Below, piece after piece: positions 36,260-44,812 of a DNA stretch of 64,000 bases. Where the stretch lies: assembly GCA_036251935.1 (NCBI GenBank), contig CP133967.1, positions 1,249,488 to 1,313,487 on the forward strand. The letters are read 5' to 3'. This DNA comes from Orbaceae bacterium lpD04 (lineage in GTDB: Bacteria; Pseudomonadota; Gammaproteobacteria; Enterobacterales; Orbaceae). Positions within the stretch are counted from its first letter, which is position 1. Each line of letters opens with the position of its first letter. Position numbers and translations under genes: made by a program. The notes beneath the pieces are model-generated. The model worked only from the letters and a program-made list of their open reading frames with translations. It was not told the DNA's origin and ran no database searches.

Positions 36260-36922
36260 TAATAATCCCGTATATGAATTCTTGATTGTGATTTATATTC
36301 GATTTAACGTTATGATTAGAATTAATAAACTGATATAAATACTCTAACAATAAAAAATGTAGCCATTAAACGCAGATTTTCAACAAACTAACAAAAGTCA
36401 TTATTGTTACGACTGAAAATCTTTGATGTACTATAAATTAAATTGAATTTTCAAACAATTATAATACTTGTCATAAGTCAATTAATGAAAAAACTAAACT
36501 TTAGAATAATGTTTATTTGTACTATAAATGTACCAATTTCTACTTTTGGCATGGTGTCGTACACTAATTAAACAATTTGTATATGGCGTTTAAAACAAAC
36601 AGGTTGAGTGAGTTATTAACGTAGTTATCAACAGTTTTTGTGGATTAAATTACGCAAAAAAGAACTTATAAATTTTTAACGCTTTTTATTCCGGTCTCTT
36701 TTATTGTAAAATTTGCTTTTATTATTTATTCTATCAATAAATATGTTATTTGCTCAATTATGTAATTTTTAGCACGATTTAAACTAATTAGATTCACATT
36801 GTGTAATATAAGCGTTTATGCAAACGCTAAATATTTCTATAAACTAAGCTCCTTTCATACAGAAAAGAGCCTTTCATATTATCTTTTTTAGCTAACGTCT
36901 ATTTGGTGCTAATTTATCTAGA
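36260..36922. other. Gene-free interval in the small-gene array
   Basis: Of these 663 bases, only repeat copy 2 (36595-36649) stands out. The rest is AT-rich with many stops in all frames. Confidence 0.5.
36595..36649 (+). repeat. Dispersed intergenic repeat, copy 2
   Basis: Same family as copy 1. Like copy 1 it holds TTATCAACA (36625-36633) and TGTGGATTA (36639-36647), in convergent arrangement with a 5-bp gap. Confidence 0.7.
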
Positions 36923-37171
36923 TTAACGCGAAGGGCAACCAGAAAAAAACCATTTATTATATGGCACAACATAACTAGAGATAATTGCGCCATTATCTTT
37001 TCTATACATCTCATAGTGACAATAATGATAAAATGAATTTGAACTACTATATACTAGCCTAATTCCGGTATTTAATATCACTTCTGTTATACCTTTATTA
37101 TCGGCATAAGTTGGGGATACTATGCCAGCCAAACTTAAAATAACACTGAAAGTTAAGATGAGTTTTTTCAT
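36923..37171 (-). CDS. Small secreted protein, unknown
   Basis: An 82-residue protein with a clear Sec signal peptide (M-K-K-L-I-L-T-F-S-V-I-L-S-L-A-G...) and a probable cleavage after T-Y-A. The mature part is about 58 residues with two cysteines (HYCHY and SGCPSR) that could pair. I do not recognise a family. AGGAG stands 6 bases before the ATG. It is a solitary gene between repeat copies 2 and 3. The mature sequence is aromatic-rich (Y, F, W). Confidence 0.6.
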   Translation of the reverse strand: MKKLILTFSVILSLAGIVSPTYADNKGITEVILNTGIRLVYSSSNSFYHYCHYEMYRKDNGAIISSYVVPYNKWFFSGCPSR

Positions 37172-37334
37172 TAATTACTCCTGTATTGATTATCGGTATA
37201 GGGTAAAATAATAAATCGATTTATTTGTTAAGTAAAATACTTTTGTCATATCATCCTAAATTTTATTATGACCTTTATACGCTTAAAAGGGCTTGTGTCA
37301 CGCTATATATATTTATTCTTTATGCAGTGTATAG

Positions 37335-37419
37335 TGAATGATCAGCCTAATAACTTATTTTAAATTAGTGAATTAACAAGGTTATTAACATATTTATCCA
37401 GTGATTTTGGGGATATAAA
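37335..37419 (+). repeat. Dispersed intergenic repeat, copy 3
   Basis: An extended 85-bp copy that includes ATCAGCCTAATAA and a TTTAAATTAG arm that can pair with CTAAT, then the common core GGTTATTAACA and TTTTGGGGATATAAA. Confidence 0.75.
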
Positions 37420-37505
37420 ATTACCTATTAGAGATTATAGTGTTATTGTTGAATAATATTTATAATATATTTTCTTAACATGAATAATAACATTGAGAAA
37501 TGTGT

Positions 37506-37940
37506 ATGAGAGATATTGATTTTTTGAAACAGGATAATAATTTGACGACGTTTCATTTTTTATTACTATCATTACTAACACTAGGTTTATATGACTATGT
37601 CTGGATGTATAAAATGAATAAGTCTATAAATCAAATAATAGGAATGAAAGTTGTATCTAACTATTTTATTATTATTTTATTGTCTGCTGCCGCATGGGGA
37701 AGTCTTCTTAATAACAGCTTTGCAATTAACTCAATTTTTTATTTTATAGGAACGATATTTATTATTATTTCGTTCATCATGAGTGTTGTTTGGGCAAATA
37801 AGGCTAAAAATACACTTATTTATCATTGCCTAGGTCAGTATAATATGAATGTAAAAACTAATAACTTTTATATCGTTATTTTTAATATATTTTATATTAA
37901 TTATATTATCAATTCGCTAAGCGATATAAAAAAAGGCTAA
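37506..37940 (+). CDS. DUF4234-like membrane protein
   Basis: A 144-residue protein from ATG 37506 (an upstream ATG at 37500 is also in frame). It has four hydrophobic segments. The N-terminal FLLLSLLTLGLYDYVWMYKMNKSIN fits the T-L-G-I-Y-x-x-x-W-x-Y-K pattern I associate with DUF4234. The function of that family is unknown. It lies between repeat copies 3 and 4 with no partner gene. The ribosome site is weak. The very low G+C of this locus contrasts with the adhesin. Confidence 0.65.
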   Translation: MRDIDFLKQDNNLTTFHFLLLSLLTLGLYDYVWMYKMNKSINQIIGMKVVSNYFIIILLSAAAWGSLLNNSFAINSIFYFIGTIFIIISFIMSVVWANKAKNTLIYHCLGQYNMNVKTNNFYIVIFNIFYINYIINSLSDIKKG

Positions 37941-37994
37941 TACCTTCCAGACAACCTATTTTTTAATATTTCTTTTCATACATACCATGTACAT

Positions 37995-38078
37995 GGAATA
38001 ATCAGCCTAATAATTTATTTTAAATTAGCTAATTAACAGGGTTATTAACATGTTTATTCAGTGTTTTTGGGGATTAAA
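37995..38078 (+). repeat. Dispersed intergenic repeat, copy 4
   Basis: Closest to copy 3: AATCAGCCTAATAA, TTTAAATTAG, then AACAGGGTTATTAACATG and TTTTTGGGGATTAAA. Confidence 0.75.
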
Positions 38079-38164
38079 AAGTATTGATAATAAGATGAAA
38101 TCCAGTCAAAACGATACACGGTTACTTTGCTCGTGATGACTGGAAAATATCTTACTAGTAAAGA

Positions 38165-38794
38165 TTATTCATCGATTAGATTAACGATAAACAGGCTTGT
38201 ATTACGCTTCATTATTGAATCAATGCTAGCATCAGATAGCTTTATTGATATAACATTTCCTTCTTTTAAGGTTAACGTACCTAAAGAGATACCATTACCA
38301 TTTACATAAGCTGAATATACGGCTATCGATTGTTCTTCATCAGTATCATTTTTTAACAAAATAGTGATTGATGGTTCAATTTTATCAAATGATTTTTTCT
38401 TAAATGCTTTGATCTTATTTTGTAAGTTCTCAGATATCGCAACATAATTAAACTTACTATCACCTATTTGATATATACTTATATCCCCATCTTTTGATCC
38501 CACGGTTACGGGAATTTTAAATGCGGCTTTATTATCAAATTGTTCGCGATAGCACTCAATAAACTCTGCTTTAGGAAAAATTTTACCTATTGACGATTTT
38601 GCTTCAATTAATGATTCTGATTCTTTTCTTGAATCATTAAAGTCGTTACAACTTGCGACCTCAACATCAAGCTGTGATTCTACAATTTTTTTTACATTAT
38701 TATTTAATTCACTAATATTGACTGGCGTAGTTATCTCAACTTTGCAGCCAGCTAACATCAAAAGTATTGATGCGATTACAACTGTCTTTTTCAT
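38165..38794 (-). CDS. Predicted lipoprotein, unknown
   Basis: A lipoprotein signal with lipobox L-A-G-C (Cys17) begins this 209-residue protein, followed by KVEITTPVNISEL. The mature part has two more cysteines (VASCNDF and FIECYREQF), about 32 residues apart. It seems mostly beta-strand in its second half (ISIYQIG...SITILLKNDTDEEQSIAVYSAYVNG). The start K-V-E-I-T-T-P-V recalls lipoproteins found on enterobacterial cryptic prophages, but I cannot name a family. AAGG precedes the ATG. The gene stands alone between repeats 4 and 5. Confidence 0.65.
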   Translation of the reverse strand: MKKTVVIASILLMLAGCKVEITTPVNISELNNNVKKIVESQLDVEVASCNDFNDSRKESESLIEAKSSIGKIFPKAEFIECYREQFDNKAAFKIPVTVGSKDGDISIYQIGDSKFNYVAISENLQNKIKAFKKKSFDKIEPSITILLKNDTDEEQSIAVYSAYVNGNGISLGTLTLKEGNVISIKLSDASIDSIMKRNTSLFIVNLIDE

Positions 38795-38968
38795 ATTTAG
38801 CCTTTTAATTAATTATTTTTTTAATTATATCGTAAAAAAAAAAAAAAATTCGAGGATATCTACATGGATAATAAAAAACTATGATTTATTTATCTATATA
38901 GGAACAGATAGTGGTTATATTGTTAGTTTGAATTGCTCGCTATTTTATTGACAATATTTGTTGCCTAT

Positions 38969-39052
38969 TGATTGATCAGCGTAATTACTTGTTTAAAATT
39001 AGTAAATTAACAGGGTTATCAACAAGTTTGTTAAGTGTTTTTGGGGATTAAA
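38969..39052 (+). repeat. Dispersed intergenic repeat, copy 5
   Basis: Carries GATCAGCGTAATTACTT, AAAATTAG, AACAGGGTTATCAACA and TTTTTGGGGATTAAA. It aligns without gaps with copy 1 over its last 55 bases. Confidence 0.75.
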
Positions 39053-39153
39053 CACAAGTGAAGTTCATAATTTATTACTCAATTATAATTAAAAAGGCCA
39101 CATTCACATTTAACAATGTTATGATATATATGAATTTTTAATTAGGAGATAGT

Positions 39154-39699
39154 ATGAAATGTAAAATTTGCTTGGTTTCTATCCAGCATTTATCTAAGGC
39201 CGCTATTGCTTTTTCTGTGGGGTTTTTCTGTTTATTAGTTGGTTACGATAATATTATTGATTTCAATACTAATTACCAGTTTGTTCATAGCGTTTTATCA
39301 ATGGATAAAATGGAGTCTTTTTTCTCTGGCAATCCTACGCTTGAAGCTAGATCTATAGATAATTCTAATGTTTATTTAGTTGGATATTGGCTTATTATTG
39401 TCGGTGAGATTATTACTGGTTTAGTTTGTATGTTTGGCTCAATTTATATGTTTGCTTCGATTAATAAGAAAAGATTTGTTAATGGGCAAGTTATCTATTT
39501 AGTTGGTGCAACATTTGCGGTTCTATTATGGTATTTTGGTTTTGGTGTCATTGGTGGTGAGTATTTCTCAATGTGGGCTAATCAAATGAATGGGCAAATG
39601 AAAGCCTATACGTTTGCAACGTTTATTTTAATAACGGCTATTTATGTGTATATGCCAGAACTAAAAAAAATGCCAACCACTGATTCACCAACGAATTAG
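39154..39699 (+). CDS. DUF2165 family small integral membrane protein
   Basis: A 181-residue inner-membrane protein with four predicted helices. The first loop carries the DUF2165 signature: DNIIDFNTNYQFVHSVLSMDKME...EARSIDN. The later VGYWLIIVGEIITGLVCMFG and FGVIGGEYFSMWAN segments also fit. The function of the family is unknown. AGGAG precedes the ATG by about 6 bases. It ends in a terminator shared with the converging lipoprotein gene and is the last gene of the repeat-punctuated array. Confidence 0.8.
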   Translation: MKCKICLVSIQHLSKAAIAFSVGFFCLLVGYDNIIDFNTNYQFVHSVLSMDKMESFFSGNPTLEARSIDNSNVYLVGYWLIIVGEIITGLVCMFGSIYMFASINKKRFVNGQVIYLVGATFAVLLWYFGFGVIGGEYFSMWANQMNGQMKAYTFATFILITAIYVYMPELKKMPTTDSPTN

Positions 39700-39754
39700 A
39701 ATAATAAATCAAGCATATACTAAATGTAATAAAGTAATTTAATCAATTTTAGAA

Positions 39755-39786
39755 TAAAAAAAGCTCGCTGAAAGCGAGCTTTTTTA
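39755..39786. terminator. Bidirectional terminator
   Basis: AAGCTCGCT (39761-39769) pairs perfectly with AGCGAGCTT (39773-39781). It is flanked by A-run and T-run, serving the DUF2165 gene and the converging lipoprotein gene. Confidence 0.88.
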
Positions 39787-39805
39787 TGGTATTTATGAGC
39801 TAAAT

Positions 39806-40099
39806 TTATTTACTGCCATACTCTTTAATAATTTCTTCAGCAGTTTTACCACCTAATTTAGATTTTAATAAACTAAGCAATTTAGCTTCGTCATCATTTG
39901 AATCTAAACTTGCAACAAAAGCAACTTTTACTATTGCTTGTTGGAATGCATTTTTATCTTTGCTATCTAAAGTATCAGACATCTCTTTTACAGATTTTTG
40001 CATGGATGATTTTGACGAAAAATCAATAGTCTTACCTGAATCGCCACAACCAACTAAAACAAAGCTAACCACTAATACAGCTAGTAATTTTCTAAACAT
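39806..40099 (-). CDS. Small lipoprotein, DUF6694-like
   Basis: A 97-residue protein with a lipobox L-V-G-C-G (Cys18). The mature part is helical and charged: TIDFSSKSSMQKSVKEMSDTL then KDKNAFQQAIVKVAF, ending KTAEEIIKEYGSK. The pattern resembles small DUF6694 lipoproteins, from memory only. Their function is unknown. GGGGT precedes the ATG. A 17-nt perfect inverted repeat GAAAAGTG-g-CACTTTTC (40223-40239) lies upstream of the start and could be an operator. Confidence 0.65.
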   Translation of the reverse strand: MFRKLLAVLVVSFVLVGCGDSGKTIDFSSKSSMQKSVKEMSDTLDSKDKNAFQQAIVKVAFVASLDSNDDEAKLLSLLKSKLGGKTAEEIIKEYGSK

Positions 40100-40282
40100 T
40101 TTTTACCCCATAGTAATATTTTGATTAAGAGGGAATGGTTTTACATCAAAATGACCTATTTTGCAATTGTTTTACCAGTTTTATTAAAATGTTATTGGTA
40201 ACTGGTACCAATTAGAAAGCGTGAAAAGTGGCACTTTTCTAACAAAAGATGTTTTATCAAGAATATAAATTGATTTATTTCG

Positions 40283-40687
40283 TTAGGTTAGTAAACTTAT
40301 GTAAATTTCAACTCTGCCATCTGGATAGTATTTTTCAAAATCAATATCATAAGCACGTATAATTTTATTATCTTGTTCTAGCGCCCAAATATGTTGCCAT
40401 GTTTGATAAATTTTATCCTCATGGTCATCATTAACTTGAAATACCGCGTAGCTATCGATAGGGTTGGGCTCAATTGTGGTTGAAAAATGTTTTACTGGGT
40501 GATCAACGGCAATAGATAACGTGTAATCACCACGGTAATCATTTTGATAATGGTGATAGATAGCATAAATACAACCGGTATTATCAGCCAGTTTTGCTTG
40601 TGCATCTTGCCAAAGTGTTTTGATTTTATTGATCATATTTTCATCAGTAAAATTATTGGTTACCACCGAATTTACAGCAAAAAACAT
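40283..40687 (-). CDS. GyrI-like / AraC-type effector-binding domain protein
   Basis: A stand-alone 134-residue ligand-binding domain of the SHS2/GyrI-like fold. The C-terminal YDIDFEKYYPDGRVEIYISL is the family's signature (F-E-x-Y...D-G-x-x-E-I-Y-I-P), and CIYAIYHHYQNDYRGDYTLSIAV fits the first repeat. Such proteins bind small hydrophobic compounds or act as accessory regulators; no DNA-binding domain is present. It lies beside ilvY on the same strand, with a 120-bp gap, so it is probably a separate unit. AGGAT precedes the ATG. Confidence 0.75.
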   Translation of the reverse strand: MFFAVNSVVTNNFTDENMINKIKTLWQDAQAKLADNTGCIYAIYHHYQNDYRGDYTLSIAVDHPVKHFSTTIEPNPIDSYAVFQVNDDHEDKIYQTWQHIWALEQDNKIIRAYDIDFEKYYPDGRVEIYISLLT

Positions 40688-40810
40688 AATGCGATCCTAA
40701 TAAAATAAATAACGAATTAGCTATTATATCTCTCTAGCTGATCACCTATTAGCAAATCGTGTGATTAACCCTCATCACGTATACACGCTAATTTTTAAAA
40801 TTAAATACCA

Positions 40811-41692
40811 TCAATTTGCTAGCTGCCAAAAAGCAGCAATAAGTTTTTCAGCAAGACGCCGTTTTTGAGCGCAAATCCCAATATCAAAGGGCTCGATTAA
40901 ACTTGAAGACCACTCAATAATACGCTCACGGATTCTTTCTGGACTGTTTTCCATTACAACCTTTGGTAATAGTGCAACGCCACAACCTAGCGCAACCATT
41001 GATACAATAGCTTCGTGACCGGCAACGGTTGCATATATTTTAGGTGATTGTATTTTATTTTGTTTAAACCACTGATCAATTCGGTGTCGACTAGGGCCGT
41101 GATCAGGCAAAATAAACGGAATATTATGCCAATCGGGCTGTTTTTGGTGGAGTTTATCACTAAATGTACTACGTAAGCGGGGAATCAGTAGCACCATTTC
41201 AATTTCACCTATTTTAGCAAACTCTATACTTGATGGTAATTGTTTGGGGTGACCTGCAATGGCTAAATCAGCCTCATTAGATTGTATTTTACTTACCGCA
41301 TCAGCTGCATCTCCAGTTGTAAGCTTTATTTCAACGAGGGGATGTAAAACACGAAACTTATCTAAAATATCAGGTAAATGACTGTATGCGGCAGTAACCG
41401 AACAAAAAAGGCTGAGTTCCCCCGTTAATTGTTGGCTAGATTTATCTAAATTTTGCTGTAACTGCTGGTAATCGGCTAATACCTGCTTGGCAAATAATTT
41501 TAACTGTAGCCCTGCATCAGTAATTTGTACCGAACGATTATCGCGAATAAAGAGTTGTTGGCTAGTGCTCTCTTCTAATCGTTGGATTAGCCTTGATAAG
41601 GTGGATGGAGTGATATGCATGGCTTTAGCGGTTAAACCAAAATGACGACTTTCACACAAGTTTAAAAAAATTTTAAGATCACGAATATCCAT
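40811..41692 (-). CDS. ilvY: LysR-type activator of ilvC
   Basis: It activates ilvC in response to acetohydroxy acids, known from E. coli IlvY. The 293-residue LysR protein has an N-terminal HTH (MDIRDLKIFLNLCESRHFGLTAKAMHITPSTLSRLIQRLEE) and a periplasmic-binding-like effector domain. The HTH and HDG-type stretch (ILPDHGPSRHRIDQWF) fit IlvY rather than a generic LysR. It is divergent from ilvC with a shared control region holding a palindromic TTGCAA pair, the known genetic arrangement. No unusual feature is seen. Confidence 0.92.
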   Translation of the reverse strand: MDIRDLKIFLNLCESRHFGLTAKAMHITPSTLSRLIQRLEESTSQQLFIRDNRSVQITDAGLQLKLFAKQVLADYQQLQQNLDKSSQQLTGELSLFCSVTAAYSHLPDILDKFRVLHPLVEIKLTTGDAADAVSKIQSNEADLAIAGHPKQLPSSIEFAKIGEIEMVLLIPRLRSTFSDKLHQKQPDWHNIPFILPDHGPSRHRIDQWFKQNKIQSPKIYATVAGHEAIVSMVALGCGVALLPKVVMENSPERIRERIIEWSSSLIEPFDIGICAQKRRLAEKLIAAFWQLAN

Positions 41693-41714
41693 ATTATCAA
41701 CTTAACGATTATTG

Positions 41715-41780
41715 TTGCAATATTTGCAATGTAATGTTCTGAATATATCAATTTTAGCAATAAAAAAAATAAAGTATAGT
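41715..41780. promoter_or_regulatory. ilvY-ilvC control region with IlvY box and ilvC -10
   Basis: Two palindromic TTGCAA hexamers (41715-41720 and 41724-41729) form a LysR-type operator. TATAGT at 41775-41780 is a likely ilvC -10 with no good -35, as expected of an activator-dependent promoter. Confidence 0.65.
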
Positions 41781-41843
41781 AGCGCCATACTAATAAATCG
41801 ATTAATACATCGATATTCAATTTTTATCTTCAGAGGAAAAAAA

Positions 41844-43322
41844 ATGTCAAATTATTTTAATACATTAAGCTGGCGTGAAAAATTAGCACAGTTAGGTAAA
41901 TGCCGTTTTATGGATCGTAGCGAGTTTGCGCAAGAAGCTAATTTCTTAAAAGGTAAAAAAATTGTTATTGTCGGCTGTGGTGCTCAAGGGCTAAATCAAG
42001 GCCTTAATATGCGTGATTCAGGACTTGATATTTCTTATGCATTGCGTAAAGAAGCGATTGCTGAAAAACGTGCATCATGGAAGAAAGCAACCGAAAATGG
42101 TTTTAAAGTGGGATCGTATGAAGATCTAATTCCAACGGCTGATCTCGTTATTAACTTAACACCAGATAAGCAGCATTCTGCAGTTGTAAAAGCAGTTCAA
42201 CCACTCATGAAACAAGATGCTGCATTTGGTTATTCACACGGATTTAATATTGTTGAAGTGGGTGAGCAAATCCGCCCTGATATCACCGTTGTAATGGTTG
42301 CACCAAAATGCCCAGGTACAGAAGTGCGTGAAGAATATAAACGCGGTTTTGGTGTGCCAACACTTATTGCCGTTCATCCGGCAAACGATCCTAAAGGTGA
42401 GGGCCTTGCAATTGCAAAAGCATGGGCTGCTGCAACGGGTGGTCATCGTGCGGGAGTATTAGAATCTTCATTTGTTGCTGAAGTTAAATCTGACTTAATG
42501 GGTGAGCAAACAATCTTATGTGGTATGTTACAAACGGGCTCACTATTATGTTTTGATAAACTTGTTGCAGAAGGTGTTGATCCTGCTTATGCCTGTAAAT
42601 TACTACAATTTGGTTGGGAAACTATCACCGAAGCCTTAAAACAAGGTGGTATTACATTAATGATGGATCGTTTATCAAATCCCGCTAAATTACGTGCTAA
42701 TGCTTTAGCGCAAGAGTTAAAAGTGTTAATGTCTGATCTTTATCGTAAGCACATGGATGATATTATCTCAGGTCACTTCTCGGCAACAATGATGGCAGAT
42801 TGGAATAATGATGATGTAAATCTATTAAAATGGCGAAAAGAGACGGGTGAAACTGGCTTTGAAAAAGCAGCTGAGTACCAAGGTAAGATCGACGAACAAA
42901 CTTACTTTGACCAAGGCGTTGTTATGATTGCAATGGTTAAAGCAGGCGTTGAACTTGCATTTGAAGCAATGGTTGAAGCAGGTATTCTTGAAGAGTCAGC
43001 GTATTATGAATCATTGCACGAATTACCGCTAATTGCTAACACCATCGCACGTAAACGTTTATATGAAATGAACGTAGTCATTTCAGATACTGCTGAATAT
43101 GGTAACTATCTATTCTCGAACGTTGCGGTGCCGTTATTAAAAGAGAAGTTTATGCCTTTACTACAAACGGGCGATTTAGGTAAAGCAATTGCAGAGGGAA
43201 GCGTTGATAATTCACAATTACGTGAAGTTAACGAATCTATTCGCAATCATCCAATTGAAAAAATCGGTCATAAACTTCGTAGCTACATGAAAGATATGAA
43301 AAAAATTAACGTAGCTGGATAA
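41844..43322 (+). CDS. ilvC: Ketol-acid reductoisomerase, class II
   Basis: This is the second common step of valine, leucine and isoleucine synthesis. At 492 residues it is the long enterobacterial class II form. The NADPH-binding [22 protein letters not shown] lies near residue 40, followed by two knotted C-terminal halves with [28 protein letters not shown] and the acidic metal site [18 protein letters not shown] start at ATG 41844 ([14 protein letters not shown]), with AGAGGA upstream. The frame is open further upstream only by chance. It ends at a strong terminator. Confidence 0.97.
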   Translation: MSNYFNTLSWREKLAQLGKCRFMDRSEFAQEANFLKGKKIVIVGCGAQGLNQGLNMRDSGLDISYALRKEAIAEKRASWKKATENGFKVGSYEDLIPTADLVINLTPDKQHSAVVKAVQPLMKQDAAFGYSHGFNIVEVGEQIRPDITVVMVAPKCPGTEVREEYKRGFGVPTLIAVHPANDPKGEGLAIAKAWAAATGGHRAGVLESSFVAEVKSDLMGEQTILCGMLQTGSLLCFDKLVAEGVDPAYACKLLQFGWETITEALKQGGITLMMDRLSNPAKLRANALAQELKVLMSDLYRKHMDDIISGHFSATMMADWNNDDVNLLKWRKETGETGFEKAAEYQGKIDEQTYFDQGVVMIAMVKAGVELAFEAMVEAGILEESAYYESLHELPLIANTIARKRLYEMNVVISDTAEYGNYLFSNVAVPLLKEKFMPLLQTGDLGKAIAEGSVDNSQLREVNESIRNHPIEKIGHKLRSYMKDMKKINVAG

Positions 43323-43377
43323 TATCAATTATTCTCGTTATAATTTTGTTGTAATAGCTAATTATAGTGAAAAATAG

Positions 43378-43402
43378 AAGAGCGCATTTGCGCTCTTTTT
43401 TA
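43378..43402 (+). terminator. Terminator of ilvC
   Basis: AAGAGCGCA (43378-43386) pairs with TGCGCTCTT (43389-43397), followed by T residues. Confidence 0.85.
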
Positions 43403-43880
43403 TGGCTGAAGATCTAATCTAACAGGTTTTGTTGGTTTAAAAAATACCGGCAGATAGACAACCAATATCAGATTTGCAAAGCTTCTAGATTCTTTCGGTT
43501 CTATCATCAAGGCAAATCAAGATCCAATGCACTTCATTGGCATCGTATTTTAACTGCGCCATCATATATATCGATCATTGAACGACTATTAATCAGATCG
43601 CCTTTTACCTTAATCACTTCGTTCGCTTAATAAAATCAGCGCTATTAAAGCGCTGACCAGGCTATTATTTTAACAAGCAAGCCATGATCTTTTATTAATA
43701 AAAATAGATCTAACTTTTCATTAAATAGATCTATTTTTATTTTTATTTGAATTTTATGATCTAATATTAATCTTTTTAAAAATTATATAATTATAAAAAA
43801 ATAATTTGATAAAATTGTTTATTTTTTTTACAAAAATGTTATATTAATTAATAGACACAAATGTGTTAAAGGATAATGAA
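43403..43880. other. Gene-free stretch with two strong stem-loops
   Basis: No convincing ORF is seen. CAGCGCT/AGCGCTG (43637-43655) is a 7-bp hairpin with a 5-nt loop. A 13-bp perfect inverted repeat (43700-43712 and 43726-43738, core ATAGATCTA) encloses 13 nt and runs into T-rich sequence, so it could be a plus-strand terminator of an unseen transcript. The 43420-43670 part has mixed composition, unlike plain AT spacer, and may be a decayed gene that I cannot identify. Confidence 0.45.
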
Positions 43881-44480
43881 ATGAAAAATAAGATAACGAT
43901 TAGACCAGGCGATAATTGGCACTGGTATTTCGATAGTAAATATGATTGCTTAATGTTAGAAATAACAAGCGATATGATTTTTCGTTCTCGTTATCCAGCA
44001 AAAATGCTGATCCCTGATGCCTTCCAATCTAGTCAATTCTCTGTTGATGATGCGAGTGCGTATTACCAATTTTATGAAAGCTGCTCGGCACTAAATTTGA
44101 GTGAACCACAAAAAGTCGAGTTAGTCTTAAATGCCATTGTTGCCAATAATTTTTTAAAACCGCAGATGCCTAAAAGTTGGTACTTTATTCAGCAACCGAT
44201 GTTATTTACACCTGCTTTTGCTGAAGTCGTGGAAGCACAAACGCAAGATAATGCTGAGCGTATTAATCTTTTAGTTGTAGAAGCAGGGAGTTCGGCCTCA
44301 GTATGCTTAATTGCACAAAATGATGTCAGTATGGTTGGCAAAACGTTTAATATTACTGATGTGGTTAAAGTGATGAACGATCGCTTAGTCTCAAAAAACA
44401 GTACCTTAATAGATAATAAAAACGATAATGATGATGAAAGTGAGTTATTAATGAAACTCTTTCATCAAGAATGTTCATAA
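43881..44480 (+). CDS. zapC: Cell division protein ZapC
   Basis: ZapC promotes bundling of FtsZ protofilaments at the division ring in the cytoplasm. The 199-residue protein shares the E. coli pattern: RPGDNWHWYFDSKYDCLMLE, RSRYPAKMLIPDAF, FSVDDASAYYQFYE, VELVLNAIVANNFLKPQMPKSW and INLLVVEAG. The Asp/Asn-rich C-terminal tail is longer than usual. I use ATG 43881 (AGGA 7 bases upstream) rather than the GTG at 43863. In enterobacteria zapC adjoins ycbX. Here ycbX lies 1.5 kb away on the opposite strand, with the FUSC gene and its inverted repeats between, consistent with a later insertion. Confidence 0.92.
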   Translation: MKNKITIRPGDNWHWYFDSKYDCLMLEITSDMIFRSRYPAKMLIPDAFQSSQFSVDDASAYYQFYESCSALNLSEPQKVELVLNAIVANNFLKPQMPKSWYFIQQPMLFTPAFAEVVEAQTQDNAERINLLVVEAGSSASVCLIAQNDVSMVGKTFNITDVVKVMNDRLVSKNSTLIDNKNDNDDESELLMKLFHQECS

Positions 44481-44600
44481 TCTTCTTTTCATCAAATAAA
44501 TCCTAGCTTAATATCTTCAGTTACTAATTATAATAATCGGTATCGATTATTGTATTGCCTATGTTATACTCAAATTTTTAGATATTTAGATAATTTAATT

Positions 44601-44766
44601 GTATTTATACCCAAGTGAAATCAAGATGTTTGTTTTTTTAGTTTCAACTTTAGCGTCAGTATCAGCAGGATGATTAGGGCTTAGCCTCTCGCACGGGTTC
44701 AGGATGAAGTCCTGAGATCCTAAAGCTTCTAATTTTCAGCGCTATTTTCGAGCATCTTCCTTGGTC
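44601..44766 (+). repeat. Left arm of a ~166-bp inverted repeat pair
   Basis: From GTATTTATACCCAAGTGAAATC to TTCGAGCATCTTCC... this matches, with scattered mismatches, the reverse complement of 45821-45986. It contains a CAGGA/TCCTG hairpin. It lies upstream of the FUSC gene. Confidence 0.8.
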
Positions 44767-44812
44767 ATGAGTATATTTCATTAAATACAACGGGAAAATT
44801 TAAGTTAACGAA

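Noticed and set aside
35630-39060. Integron attC array
   Set aside because: The repeats lack attC core sites and paired stems of the expected form, gene orientation is mixed, and no integrase gene is in the window.
41712-41843. Longer ilvC N-terminus from the upstream frame
   Set aside because: The extra residues have no homologous counterpart and would cover the IlvY box and promoter. The ATG at 41844 has AGAGGA and the known N-terminus.
43420-43670. Transposase remnant
   Set aside because: Translations in six frames gave no stretch I could match with confidence to an IS family, so it is left as unassigned.
22740-44700. Direct repeat of the tRNA-Ile 3' end as a second attachment site
   Set aside because: I looked for GGGGCCACCA-like sequence through the accessory region and did not see one. 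The far end of the supposed island remains unplaced.
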